A stretch of 64,000 nucleotides of DNA from assembly GCA_963931925.1 (NCBI GenBank), contig OZ007570.1, positions 59,212,360 to 59,276,359 on the forward strand, in the 5' to 3' direction. The translations under genes and the position numbers were made by a program. This DNA comes from Onchidella celtica. Taxonomy: Eukaryota > Mollusca > Gastropoda > Systellommatophora > Onchidiidae. The notes beneath the pieces were generated by a model. That model was not told where the DNA came from and searched no databases. It was given only the letters and a program-made list of their open reading frames with translations. Shown here one piece after another: positions 11,014-22,200 of this stretch; position 1 is the stretch's first letter; each line of letters starts with the position of its first letter.

Positions 11014-13257
11014 ACTGGTGGTCGACTGTCGAATTCCCAGTAATCTGTTCGTTTCTTTCATGAGGTCCGACATGAATTGAGTCCCTTGATCAGATAAGAT
11101 CTCCTCGGGCACACCCAAACGGCTGTAGATATTTACTAAGGCTTCTGCTACTGTCTCCGCGTCAATCTTCTTCAAGGGGGTCGCTTCAGGGTAACGAGTA
11201 GCGTAGACTACGTATACCAGGATATACCGATGTCCGCCTTCACTTGGGGGGTCAATAGGTCCTACCAGGTCCACGGCCACTCTCCTAAATGGGACGTCTA
11301 CCACTGGCATACTCTGCAAATGCACCTTAGGAGTCGCTCCCTTGTTCACTGTCCTCTGGCAGATGTCACATGAGCGGCAGTATCTCGCGACGTCACCTTC
11401 GATACCAGGCCAGTAAAAATTGCTCATCACCCTGTCCTTCGTCTTCTTCACGCCGAGATGTCCTCCGACGATAGAATCATGGGCAACGCTCAGTACATAC
11501 TCCCTCAGTTTCTCGGGTAGTACCACTTGTCTTGTAATCGTAGCCTGTCTTGTGTCCCTATAAATTCGGTACAGTACACCTCCGTGTCTCTCGAAGTGTA
11601 CGGACTTGTTGCCTCTGTTGGTCGGAATTTTCTTCTGCCCCAACTTCTTGAGGTCTTCGTCTTCTTCCTGGAGTCGGATGAGTTCCTTCCTATCCACTCC
11701 CGCGTGCCGTTCTGCCCTCGGCACCCTCAGCGACGTAGACTGGTCCTTCCTCTTCTCCTGGGCCCTCGTGGTCACCGCTCCTACCATCACCTCAGTATCA
11801 GGGTCGTACGGGTCCTTCGCTCCGTCCACGTTCCCGACTACTAGGTCGCAGATGGTCTCCGGGAGACACAGTGCCGTCACTCTGCCCGTCAGGTAAGGCG
11901 TTCTCACGTCGATAATGGCTTCCTCCGCCGCTAACAAGGAGTTATCGATCCTCGCGATAAGTTTCTTCCCACCGGTGAGCTGTCCGTCGTCCACCAGTGA
12001 TCGCCGCACCACCACACCTTCACAGCCGGTATCTCTTAGGACGTCTACTGCTCGATTTCCAATCAAGCCCTTCATCACTGGTAACTTCAGCTTCTCCACG
12101 GTCCTTCCGTCACTGCATCCTCCGCACGTAACAGGCACCGCTAACTGGAGCTTCCCGTCCTTCATTACCGCTTGAACGTTGATGCTGGTGTCAGCCGTCG
12201 TCGCATCCTGTCTCGACGACTCGTCCGCCGCTATAACTACGGCCGCCGCCGCCTTGTTCGGCTTGCCTCGCCCCGTATCCTTCTGGGCTGGACACATTCT
12301 CCGAACGTGGCCTGGCTTTCCACAAAGGTAACATCTGAACTCACCTTTGTCTTTTGTCCTTGCACGACACTCCCTCGCCTTATGCCCCGGCTCCTGACAC
12401 CTATAACAGACCTGTAGACTTCTGTCTCCGTTGGGTCTCCGTCGCACTGGCCGGCTCTGCAGTCTGGCGCTTCCTCTGAGTGTCCGGTTCCTCGCCACCA
12501 GGAACGCCTCCGCCGAGTCTGCGACGTCCTGTAGCGTCTTTGGCTTCCTCTCCCTCACATGGGTCGCAAGGTCTGGTGGGCAAACATCCATAAACTGCTC
12601 TCTTACGAACAGGTCCCTCACTCCTTCGTAGGTCTTCTCCGTCTTTGATAGCTTTATCCACCTCTCTAGGTAAGTCTTGATCCTAGTAAGAAACATCCCG
12701 ACATCTTCTCCATCTTCAGGCTTACCTTGTCTGAACATGAGTCTGTAACCGTCCTCTGACAGGTTATACCTCTTCTGCAAAGCTTCCTTGACTTTGTCGT
12801 AGTCCTTGGCCTCATCGATCGGCAATCGACAGAAGCACTCCAGAGCTCTCCCAGTCAGCAGGGCAGACAGTGATGTCGTCCAGGTGGATCTAGGCCAGTC
12901 AGCTGTCTCGGCAAACCTCTCAAAACGAAGTAGCCAGCTATCAAGGTCGTCCTTCCCATCCTGAAATGCAGGTAGCTTGGGTCTCTTGGAACTGGCGTGG
13001 TCGCTGGTCCCCTGCGTCGTCTCGCCTCCACGCTGATGGCGGATCCTCTCCATCTCCAGCTCGTGGTTCATCTTTTCTCTTTCCAGCTGTCGTTGAGCCT
13101 CCTTCTCTTGAGCCTCTCTTTCCATCTTCAGTTGCTCCATGCGCTCTTGCCTCTCTCTTTCCTCCTTTAGGCCTTCACGGATGTAGTCCTGTCTTTCCTT
13201 TCCAGTGAGCTCCAAGGCGTCTGCTTCCTGGCCAAGCCTTCCAATAGCCTCTGACAT
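10975..13257 (-). pseudogene. element B gag-protease-integrase polyprotein
   Basis: 760-codon ORF starting at ATG 13257. Residues 25-80 form a strongly charged coiled coil; about 95-260 is a gag capsid-like region; two CCHC zinc knuckles follow (C284-C297 and C309-C322). The aspartic protease motif is RDTG (409-411), and integrase begins with an HHCC-type zinc-binding segment (H593, H600, C627, C630) and the first two DDE acids (D663 in AVDLVG, D723 in LSDQGTQF). The frame breaks at about codon 748 near position 11013; the sequence there fits loss of two bases within the S-A-Y-H-P motif common in these integrases, after which integrase continues in the next ORF. Gag and pol are in one frame, with no separate gag stop. 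Confidence 0.9.
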
Positions 13258-13346
13258 GTTGTGGATATCCTCGATGATCTTTACACAATTTACTGTACTT
13301 TAGAAACGCTTCGAAGGTCTAGTTGAATCTGTTCTGATCTGATCGG

Positions 13347-13364
13347 ATCCCGGACGAGCCCCCA
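13347..13364 (-). other. element B primer binding site (tRNA-Pro type)
   Basis: In element sense the 18-mer TGGGGGCTCGTCCGGGAT lies three bases inside the 5' LTR. It is the sequence known as a proline-tRNA primer binding site in retroviral literature. It would prime minus-strand cDNA synthesis. Confidence 0.85.
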
Positions 13365-13367
13365 ATA

Positions 13368-14005
13368 TGTAACAGTTGATGCAAATTTCAGCACGTTATG
13401 ATGGGGAGAGTCAGATGAACTGATCGTCTACCCCTTAAAAACGAAACTGTCTCGAACTGTTGTAGAAATAAATAACAGGATCCGATGAACACTTAATACT
13501 AACGTTTAATAACTGTAAACAAGAGCTGATATCCACAAGTTACTTACACCTATCAGGGAAGGCACTTACACTTCTACTACAACTGGATTTACACCTACGA
13601 TTTGCACCTTACGATTTTCACCCACGATTTGCACCACTCCTGCTCGCCTGGCCCTCCTTATATATATTCTGTCCAGGAACGTTCAGGAAGCGCCTTAACC
13701 GCCCCATAAGCACGAGACAGACCTAGATCGTTCGGGACACATACAAGCCACCCAATCGTACACAGACACGTCACAGAATTACATCACTCAAGGTCGACCT
13801 AGCGTAATCTCGGACACTGCAGTATCTTCCAGACTCTCTAGATTTTCTACAGTGAAACAAACAAGCCACACAACGACATCAAAGGGAAATACCGGCCTTG
13901 CTGGCGAGAGGGGGGGGGGGGGGGAGGAAGGTCGCCGAGTGAGACTCGCCAAGCGGGGGGGGGGGGGTGAGAAAATATCGATCGTTCAACTAGTGGGACG
14001 CTACA
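13368..14005 (-). repeat. element B 5' LTR (638 bp)
   Basis: Pairs with 7353-7988. Visible differences are CACTTAATAC versus CACTAAATAC, ATTTTCACC versus ATTTCCACC, CACAACGAC versus CACAGCGAC, and the lengths of two G runs with an adjoining AGGA. A TATA-like box (TATATATAAGG in element sense, plus-strand about 13657-13667) would drive the element's transcript leftwards. Confidence 0.92.
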
Positions 14006-14497
14006 CTTCGACTGTTGTTTCTTCACACATTGATTTCAGAGGAAATCTTGATAATGTGTCAGCGATGATCAGTTCCTTGCCTGGCTTATGGACTACTGCT
14101 GCGTTGAACTGTATCATGCGCATTAGCAATCTTTGACATCTCAGTGGTGTTCTGTCCAGGTCTTTGGTCATCATTATGGGAACCAAAGGTTTGTGGTCCG
14201 TTTCCAGCTGGAACGATGGTAGTCCCACAAGATACTTTGTGAACTTTTCACATGCCCAGACCGCCGCAAGACACTCTTTCTCTTTCTGAGCATACTTGAT
14301 TTCCGCCTCAGTCAGTGCTCGTGATGCGAAAGCGATCGGCACAAGTTTCTCACCGTCGTGCTGTAGCAATGTTGCTCCGAGGCCATAACCGCTAGCATCG
14401 GCACTCACTACTGTTGGTCGGTTCACATCATAAAATGCGAGGGATGTGGCACTGGCTATTCTCTGTTTGACAGTGTCAAAAGCATTTTGTTGTTCTG
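14006..14497 (-). pseudogene. gypsy A RNase H segment
   Basis: A piece of element A stranded between element B and the Harbinger element. Motifs visible: [12 protein letters not shown] (linker from RT), [17 protein letters not shown] with the first catalytic [18 protein letters not shown] with the catalytic [12 protein letters not shown], and the tail [16 protein letters not shown]. No stop occurs inside the piece. On the left it joins in frame to 7348 across the CTTCG duplication; on the right it joins 23939 across the CTG duplication, giving the usual tryptophan-glycine-proline-glutamate junction between RT and RNase H. Confidence 0.9.
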
Positions 14498-14521
14498 GGC
14501 CCAGTTGCACGACTGACTGCC
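14498..14521 (+). repeat. Harbinger left terminal inverted repeat
   Basis: Starts GGCCCAGTTGCACGACTGAC; matches the reversed right end with mismatches at positions 3, 13 and 21. The boundary is set by the CTG duplication and by the reconstructed uninterrupted gypsy A sequence. Confidence 0.8.
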
Positions 14522-14678
14522 AGACGCTAGTAGTCAACTAAATCTGGAAGTCTTCCAAATTTAGCTGACTGCCAGTCTAGTTGGGTTGCACATGTCCCAT
14601 TTTCGCTGGATGTCAACTAAAGTTGGCTTCCAATCCTGTAGGTGGGCTGACCGTACTCTAAATCTGGTAGTCAACAAC

Positions 14679-15722
14679 ATGGCGGGCATTGTACATGTTT
14701 TGCAACTGCGGCATGCACGACGTAAACTTTTTAGAAACAGAATAGATCCTCTCTATGAGTTTGATGATGAAGAACTAATAGAGAGGTTTCGATTTCGAGA
14801 AGAGGAAATCAGATACATCGCTGACCTATTGAGAAATGATTTGCAATTTGCTTACAATCGCAAGGGTTCACTTTCCCCTGAAATGCAGCTGCTTGTGGCT
14901 TTGCGTTTTTTTGCGACTGGATCCTTACAGATCGTTGTTGGCGACACTGTGGGAGTACACAAAAGCACTGTCTCGCGAACAGTCCATCGAGTGGCTGCAG
15001 CTTTGTTTCGGCGGGCACGACAGTATATTCATTTTCCAAACCAACAAGGAGCAGATGAACAGAAACGTTTGTTTCACGCAAAAGCAGGATTTCCGAATGT
15101 CATAGCCTGTATTGATGGGACTCACATTCGCATACAAGCGCCTATCTTCAACGAAAATGAGTACGTGAACAGAAATGGTAAACATAGTATAAATGTTCAA
15201 GTTGTCTGTGACGCACAACTACGTGTGGTGAACTGTGTTGTTCGTTATCCGGGTTCAGCTCACGATGCACGGATTGTGAGAGAGAGTTCAGTCTGGCAAC
15301 ACTTTGATGGACAACCCAAGCTTCTGGATGGGTTCATACTCGGAGATAGCGCATACCCACTCAGGAACTGGCTTCTCACGCCGATGTTGAACCCACAGAC
15401 AGCAGCAGATGTGAGGTACAATAATGCTTTCATTGGCACGAGAATAACCGTTGAGAGGTGCTTTGGTGTGTTGAAGCGTCGTTTCCACTGCCTACATAGT
15501 GAGCTGCGATACAGTCCTTCAAGAGCCTGCAAAATTATCACTGCTTGTCTGGTTCTCCACAACATGGCCACAGAGTTCGGTACTCCCCTCCCAGAAAACG
15601 GTGATCTTCCTCCAGATGACAACGACGATAGTGATGCTTCCCCCAGTGACCAAACTCCAACACCAGCTGGCCGAGCCGTCCGTCAACATCTTGCTCAGAG
15701 CTTTTTTGGACAGCCAAGGTAA
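14679..15722 (+). CDS. Harbinger transposase (DDE_Tnp_4/HARBI1 type)
   Basis: Intact ORF; the frame is open from 14586, but the first good ATG start is 14679 (ACAACATGGC), giving 347 residues, close to the family's usual length. Numbered from the open frame at 14586: an N-terminal helix-turn-helix-like region (about 95-135, with LQIVVGDTVGVHKSTVSRTV) precedes the DDE nuclease core. Catalytic acids are D177 (ACIDGTHIRI), D254 (ILGDSAYPLRNWLLTP) and E290 (TVERCFGVLKRRF). The protein would cut the element at its TIRs and reinsert it at a 3-bp target; in this superfamily nuclear import and DNA binding depend on the Myb-like partner encoded convergently to the right. No frameshift or stop is seen, so it may be functional. 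The tail is acidic and serine/proline-rich. Confidence 0.93.
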   Translation: MAGIVHVLQLRHARRKLFRNRIDPLYEFDDEELIERFRFREEEIRYIADLLRNDLQFAYNRKGSLSPEMQLLVALRFFATGSLQIVVGDTVGVHKSTVSRTVHRVAAALFRRARQYIHFPNQQGADEQKRLFHAKAGFPNVIACIDGTHIRIQAPIFNENEYVNRNGKHSINVQVVCDAQLRVVNCVVRYPGSAHDARIVRESSVWQHFDGQPKLLDGFILGDSAYPLRNWLLTPMLNPQTAADVRYNNAFIGTRITVERCFGVLKRRFHCLHSELRYSPSRACKIITACLVLHNMATEFGTPLPENGDLPPDDNDDSDASPSDQTPTPAGRAVRQHLAQSFFGQPR

Positions 15723-15754
15723 AACGTTCAAATGCACACAGGCAGGCACGCATA

Positions 15755-15799
15755 CACATATATACGAAGAGAGAGAGAAAGAGAGACAGACCGACAGAC

Positions 15800-15832
<33 letters not shown>

Positions 15833-15855
15833 CAGAGGGAGACAGACAGAGAGCA
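15755..15855 (+). repeat. GA-rich microsatellite
   Basis: Imperfect GAGA/GACA repeat just after the transposase stop, inside the Harbinger element. The ORFs it creates on both strands are low-complexity and not genes. Confidence 0.8.
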
Positions 15856-16278
15856 CAGAAACATTATCTTGCTTGTTTTTGTTGTTGTTGTTGTTTCCAA
15901 TGAATCATTTTAATGCACAAAACCTTTTTCTTTTAAGTTCCATAGATTTTTTATTTATTTGAAGTTATGAAATAAAACAAAGAAAAGATCAATGGTACAC
16001 TCATTTCTTCCAAAACTAACTTCTTTAAAGCAGAAAGCTTAATGCAACTCTTGTCCTTAATCATGAAACAAGAACTAAAATAACGTTCAAGTGTCTTTTC
16101 TCTACTTATTTCACGTAATGAAAAAAGGAATAAAATAACATCCCGCCTCTTTGGCATTAATAACTAAAATAACGTTCACGTGGCTTCTTGCTACTAATAT
16201 CAGGATTTAAATCTGTATCAGATAATGATCATTGTTGCTGTTAATCGTAATGGTGGATGTGTACACACAGAGATGAGG
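15856..16278. other. Harbinger inter-gene spacer
   Basis: AT-rich sequence between the two convergent stop codons. ATAAAA/AATAAA-like signals occur on both strands (for example near 15971 and 16131) and could terminate both transcripts. No coding content. Confidence 0.5.
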
Positions 16279-19200
16279 CTAGTTTTTGTCTTCGGTTTTC
16301 AAACGCTTGATCTCAAGTTCAAGTTTCTCGTTTTTTAAAGCAAGGTTTTTCATTTGCATTTCCTTCAATTCAATTCCTTTTTTGAGATATGCCTCATACA
16401 AGTCATGAGATGCCGTTGTTGGTGAAAATCGTCTCTTGCCACCTCTTTCAGGCACCACCGTGCTGCTGGATTGCCGTGTGGTGGTGGTGCTGCTGCTCGT
16501 GCTTGAAGGTTCAGGGCTGCCACGGAATTGGCCTTCCCTTGCTATCAGGAATCCATGGGAATCTGTCACCACGTGGAATGGCCTTCTCGAAGAGCTGGTC
16601 AAGGGTGTCGATGACCTGCTGTCATTGGCCTGCGACTGTGTGCAATGATCGCTTTGTTCACGTGTGCCTGCAGACAACATAATAATAGACACCATGAATA
16701 GTTTAATTCCTTCATTTATCCTATATTCTTTTGGACCCTCAACATTCACTAAACTATGCTGTATTTTTTTCCATTCATTGAATTAATTAAATTTAACTTG
16801 TATACAAATAATTGATATTGGACACAAAAAAGAAAGAAAATTACAAAAATAAAACAATGGGACTATTTAATAATGAACAAAAAAACTGAATAAGAAAATC
16901 AAAATTTTAAAATAGAACATCAGGTGAGGAACAATTAAGAATTAGAATATAAGTCTTTAAGACATTACAATTAAGAATATGAATAATATTAATATCAGAT
17001 TTGCAGGTACACTTAACATTTCTGTTGCATTTTATTTTAAAATAATGTACTTTCCATTTGCACGTAAGAGAAGGAAGTGTAGTTTGGAAGTGTTTGCGTT
17101 TGTGCGTTTGTTCTTGCATGAATGTGTAATTTGGATTTGGATTTTTGGTTAGTTTGAAATGAAAACAAAAAACTCGATAATTTAATCTTACGACACAACT
17201 TCATACTTGGTATTTATTATTTTCTTCCTGAGGTGTGGATATGTCTACAGTTTAATTGCTTTTCCAAGTTTATAAAAAAGAAAATGAGCAAGAGCTGTTA
17301 GTTATCTTACCAACAGGCAAAACGTGAAAGGTGTCACAATCAGGCATATCCTCATCACGAGAATCTGAAAAAAAAAGAATCAAGATCAAAACAACCGCTG
17401 ACAATCATAAGCTATGAAATGGCATACGTTTGTTGGATTATAAATGAGACAATGACAAAGCCTGAATGTTACATTTGTGTTCCAGCCACATCAAACAATT
17501 TCCGAATAATGTTACAAATCTGGTACTGGGTGGTAGTGCCCTCTAGCTGTTATGAAGAGGGTCTTCTCAATGATGATATTATGACTGCATTTTAAATCGA
17601 GAGGTATTTACTATTTAATCTTTCGTACCATGCCACACACTAAGAACAATCTGAATAAGTTTCATAAACAGACCTGCAGGGCCACAAATTTAATTACATT
17701 AAATTTCCTAACAATTTTGTCTAGATCTATTACATACTAAAAGACAACATCAGCAGCATCAAATGAAAATTCAATAATATGTCACTAGAAGTCTTCTCTA
17801 GATTCCTATAAGGTTATGATCATTCTGACTCACTAACAATTTAAGTACTAGTTATATATCTCTCAGATATAGTCTGCCTACTATCTATCAAGCAATATAC
17901 TAATGTCTCTGGCGACGATGTCATCTCAGCTATTTGTGCCTACCTCTTATAATGGATCAAGCTCGTCAATATAAACTGACGTAGTTAAGTCTATTGGATC
18001 TACTCTAGGATGGGCTGGCAATCCCCAGCCTCATCCAGACAAATCAATCCCAATTCACAGATGTGTATGCCAAACATTCATACTAGTTGCAAGGCAATAT
18101 AAATCTTTGTCTTGCATTCTTGGGTAGCACTCCTAGCATATGCGGCAATCCTGTCCTACTGGATAAATTATGTTCAGCTCCTCGTTCATTGTTGAATCAT
18201 CAAAGGACAAACACTTACACTTGGTCCCTGGTATTAGGAAAACCAGGGAACAGTAGACAATAGCAGTGGGCATATCTCATTCAAGCATATGGCTTCATCT
18301 CAATGTCTATAGTGGACTAGACATGAATCAACAGTCTTATGATTCTTCAGGCAGAATCGTGCCGACGCCTGCACAGATTGGAATTTTCTGTATGGAGTAA
18401 TGGACATGGGTATGGCTACGCTTTTATACTGTGCAGCCACCTGCAAATTACCGTCCAAATCCCTAGATTTGATTGGTGCATCCATGCGAGCTCATCTCGC
18501 AGTATTAATATATTCTACGTGGGAGTTGGTCACGGCCTTGTACTAAAAACAGACAAGGTCAATTTAAAATGTCAAAACAATTACTGAAATCTTTAAACCC
18601 TCGTGCATTCTACATTTTATGTACGAATTTCTGAACGCGACTAAGCGTCTTAAACCATCTATCCTTATTCACCCCTTCTCTTCCCTTCTAAGTGTTCATC
18701 AAAATCACGGGGTCGAGAATTGCACTGTCACTCCTAACTTATCCATTTATTCTATCTCGCCCCACTTTCTTTCCATCTCTAAGAAAAAGTGTTTCAAAAA
18801 CAAACTGTTCACGAGAACAGTTCAAGGACAAAATTACGCTGGTTATAATCAACGAGACCGTGAAAAATCAACTCCTTACAAGTCGTGACCCAGCACGGCA
18901 TTTATATTACTTAAACCCTGACATCCCCCACCCCAGTGGAAATTTTAAGAAAAATTTACACGATAGGATCCAAGAAACCACAAAGTTATTGTGGTGGGGG
19001 CTTAAGTACTACTGTAGAAAAGTCAGCCTTAAGCTTGAGAACAAAAAAATCTAACTAAGAACGTGCATATTGGATGGACAAAAAGCATACAATTATTGAT
19101 GCCACGTTCTGTAAAATCTAATCTATGGAAACATTCTCACTCCACACTATCAAACTTCTCATGAACATTTATAATAACAATGAGTATATCACTGTATACT

Positions 19201-22200
19201 GCTGAATTAAAGTATAACTACTATCAAACAATCAGGCCTCACTGAAGGAATAGGCTCATAATTATCTAGTCAACACACATAATTGCTGCTTATATACACA
19301 TTCACAAACAATATATTGTTAATTAAAATACTGTGGTATCCAATGGCAGCAGTAGCTCTGGTAGCTTGGTTTGCCATGTCTCCATCTCATTGACCCGCTG
19401 ACAAGGGCGTCAGGTTTGTCAGAAGTTCAGGTCACAGTCCGGAATGACGCTGGTGGAAAGAGGATATTCACAAAAAAGGATTGTAAAAGTGGTTCATAAA
19501 GTAGTGAACAAGATAATGTGAATCCATCCACCGTCCAGAATTGAGGGGGAAAAGCACTATCCAACCCCAATATAAGACAGACTCTGTAATAGAGTAATGA
19601 AATTGTGGGTCTGTCCTACAACGGATTTCCGTATAATGAAGCCGAAATAAAACGGCGAAAAGTTAATTAGCTTAACGTTTACATTTCAAACTCGCGTGGT
19701 GCTGCCTTAAATGCAACAATAGTATAGAACTTTCTCAATTTAATAACAATATGATTTAATTTATTTAATATCCGTATCGAATCCGATATAGATGAGATGG
19801 CACGAGGCGATAGCTAGTTAATTTAATGCGCTTTACGCAAACCATGCACACGTCAAGTGTCACAGTCATCTCGGTATATAGTCATATCTGGCATTACGTT
19901 GGCTGGTCCACGGAACGCGGACAGCCTAAGACATAATCGGTTGTATAAAAAAAACAACACTCTTCTTCACAACTTCTTAAAACGCGACAACGCAGTGTCC
20001 TCTGTTACCACTGCAAAATCTCTCTCAACGCGACGAATCAGTGTTCTCTGTTAGCACTGGAAAAACTCTCAAAACGCGAAAATTCCTCTGTCTTACCGGT
20101 CGGTCTTACACTGCCCGTCGGTCTTACACTGCCTGCGGCCTTACACTGCCCATAGGTCTTACACTGCATCTCCGCGTCTTACACTGCCTGCGGCCTTACA
20201 CTGCCCTGAGGCCTTACACTGCCCTGTGGGGCTTACAATGCCTGTAAGAAGGTTCAACTCTCTCTCTCAATATACCACGTGTCTTTTATAATGACATTAC
20301 CTCAATACTGATACGAACAAGTCCCATGAGACAATAAACTCTTTGCTCCTCGGGCGGCCGCACAGCCGAAAATAACACCAATATTCACCACATAACCCTA
20401 CTCAAAAAAATAAAATGTCACCTCCCTAAGCAGCCTAGTACTGCCCTCTCGGGGGCTCGTCAATATAAAGACGAGATCGGTTATACATAACGCTTAATAA
20501 GCTCCATAGAACAGGCAGCATGGTAACTGCACGGGTTCCAACAATTCAATAAAAATCCTCACTCAAGCAGTGTTGCTACTGTACAACATAGGAGGATTAA
20601 TTAAACCTCACTCCTTATTAACCCAGATTACACATGAACTCACTCACCGTGTCACAACACGTGAACGAATTCAGGTATGCAAGAAAAATTAAGTATAAAC
20701 AAAAAAGGTAAATACGGTATAACGAATGTATAAAAAAAAAGGTACATTACAAACAAGACGCAAGACTTACGAGGAGACGAACGATAACAGACCCTACAAG
20801 TCCTAACTTATATTACAGAAAGTTTAAGAAAAAGACAGGAGAGACATCTTCCTAAAGAAATGTGAGGAAGCAAGAGGAACGCCACAATCTATACGAATAA
20901 TGGATCCCTAATAGAACTATTCACAGTGAAGCAAATCCCCCCGAGTTATCAATAGCCACCAAGGCACTCCAATATCCTTCGTAATGGCAAAGAAGATATG
21001 CTATACTATGATCCCAACCAACCTCCCGCTCTTAAACTAAACATATAGTAAAGTAAAAAAAAGCCTGGAAACACTGAGAGCGGAAAGCACCTCGCCCTCC
21101 TCAAAACTGACAATCAGATGGTTCACTTAACTTTAATAGAGGAATTCAGATCGTGATGTCCTCAATCCATAGCTCGTTCCAAGTCCAAAAAAAGTGTCGT
21201 GTTTCTGTTAGAGGTTGATATCTAAGGTGAATGGTGTCCCTCGCCGGTGTCGTCGGGTCAATGGGATAATCAGCTCGTTATATGAAATTGAAAGAAAAAG
21301 TCATATTAATACAACTTAACTACAACCTAAAGTAAAAAAGGACTTGAAATCACAATGTTATAACAGTACAATATGAAATAATGGAATAAAATGCAATAGA
21401 TGGATCTAAGGGTAAGTCTGTCAATAGGTTTTAAGAATAATTTATCTAAATGGCATGGCGTTCTTTAAGTTCTTTAGGGGGTCCCTCTCCAGTGTTACAA
21501 ATCTGGTACTGGGTGGTAGTGCCCTCTAGCTGTTATGAAGAGGGTCTTCTCAATGATGATATTATGACTGCATTTTAAATCGAGAGGTATTTACTATTTA
21601 ATCTTTCGTACCATGCCACACACTAAGAACAATCTGAATAAGTTTCATAAACAGACCTGCAGGGCCACAAATTTAATTACATTAAATTTCCTAACAATTT
21701 TGTCTAGATCTATTACATACTAAAAGACAACATCAGCAGCATCAAATGAAAATTCAATAATATGTCACTAGAAGTCTTCTCTAGATTCCTATAAGGTTAT
21801 GATCATTCTGACTCACTAACAATTTAAGTACTAGTTATATATCTCTCAGATATAGTCTGCCTACTATCTATCAAGCAATATACTAATGTCTCTGGCGACG
21901 ATGTCATCTCAGCTATTTGTGCCTACCTCTTATAATGGATCAAGCTCGTCAATATAAACTGACGTAGTTAAGTCTATTGGATCTACTCTAGGATGGGCTG
22001 GCAATCCCCAGCCTCATCCAGACAAATCAATCCCAATTCACAGATGTGTATGCCAAACATTCATACTAGTTGCAAGGCAATATAAATCTTTGTCTTGCAT
22101 TCTTGGGTAGCACTCCTAGCATATGCGGCAATCCTGTCCTACTGGATAAATTATGTTCAGCTCCTCGTTCATTGTTGAATCATCAAAGGACAAACACTTA

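Larger units (their letters stand above)
7353..14005 (-). mobile_element. gmr1-like Ty3/gypsy retrotransposon B (young, INT before RT)
   Basis: A 6,653-bp element on the minus strand with LTRs 7353-7988 and 13368-14005 (TG...CA). It is flanked by the 5-bp target duplication CTTCG (7348-7352 and 14006-14010), which cuts the integrase frame of element A. A proline-tRNA type primer binding site adjoins the 5' LTR. Coding order from the 5' end is gag with two zinc knuckles, protease, integrase, RT, RNase H. Integrase before RT is the Ty1/copia-like order known in the gmr1 group of Ty3/gypsy elements. The LTRs differ by only about three substitutions plus G-run length. Two frameshifts and one nonsense codon break the polyprotein. 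Its coding DNA is clearly more GC-rich than the surroundings. Confidence 0.92.

Noticed and set aside
10269-13208. Several plus-strand ORFs of 80-105 codons
   Set aside because: Shadows of the GC-rich minus-strand pol and gag of element B; no independent motifs.
14586-14678. Extended N-terminus for the Harbinger transposase
   Set aside because: The frame is open, but the first codon is TTG and the peptide lacks family similarity; ATG 14679 has a better context.
15499-15903. ORFs overlapping the transposase 3' end on both strands
   Set aside because: Low-complexity GA/CT repeat extended into antisense or out-of-frame transposase sequence.
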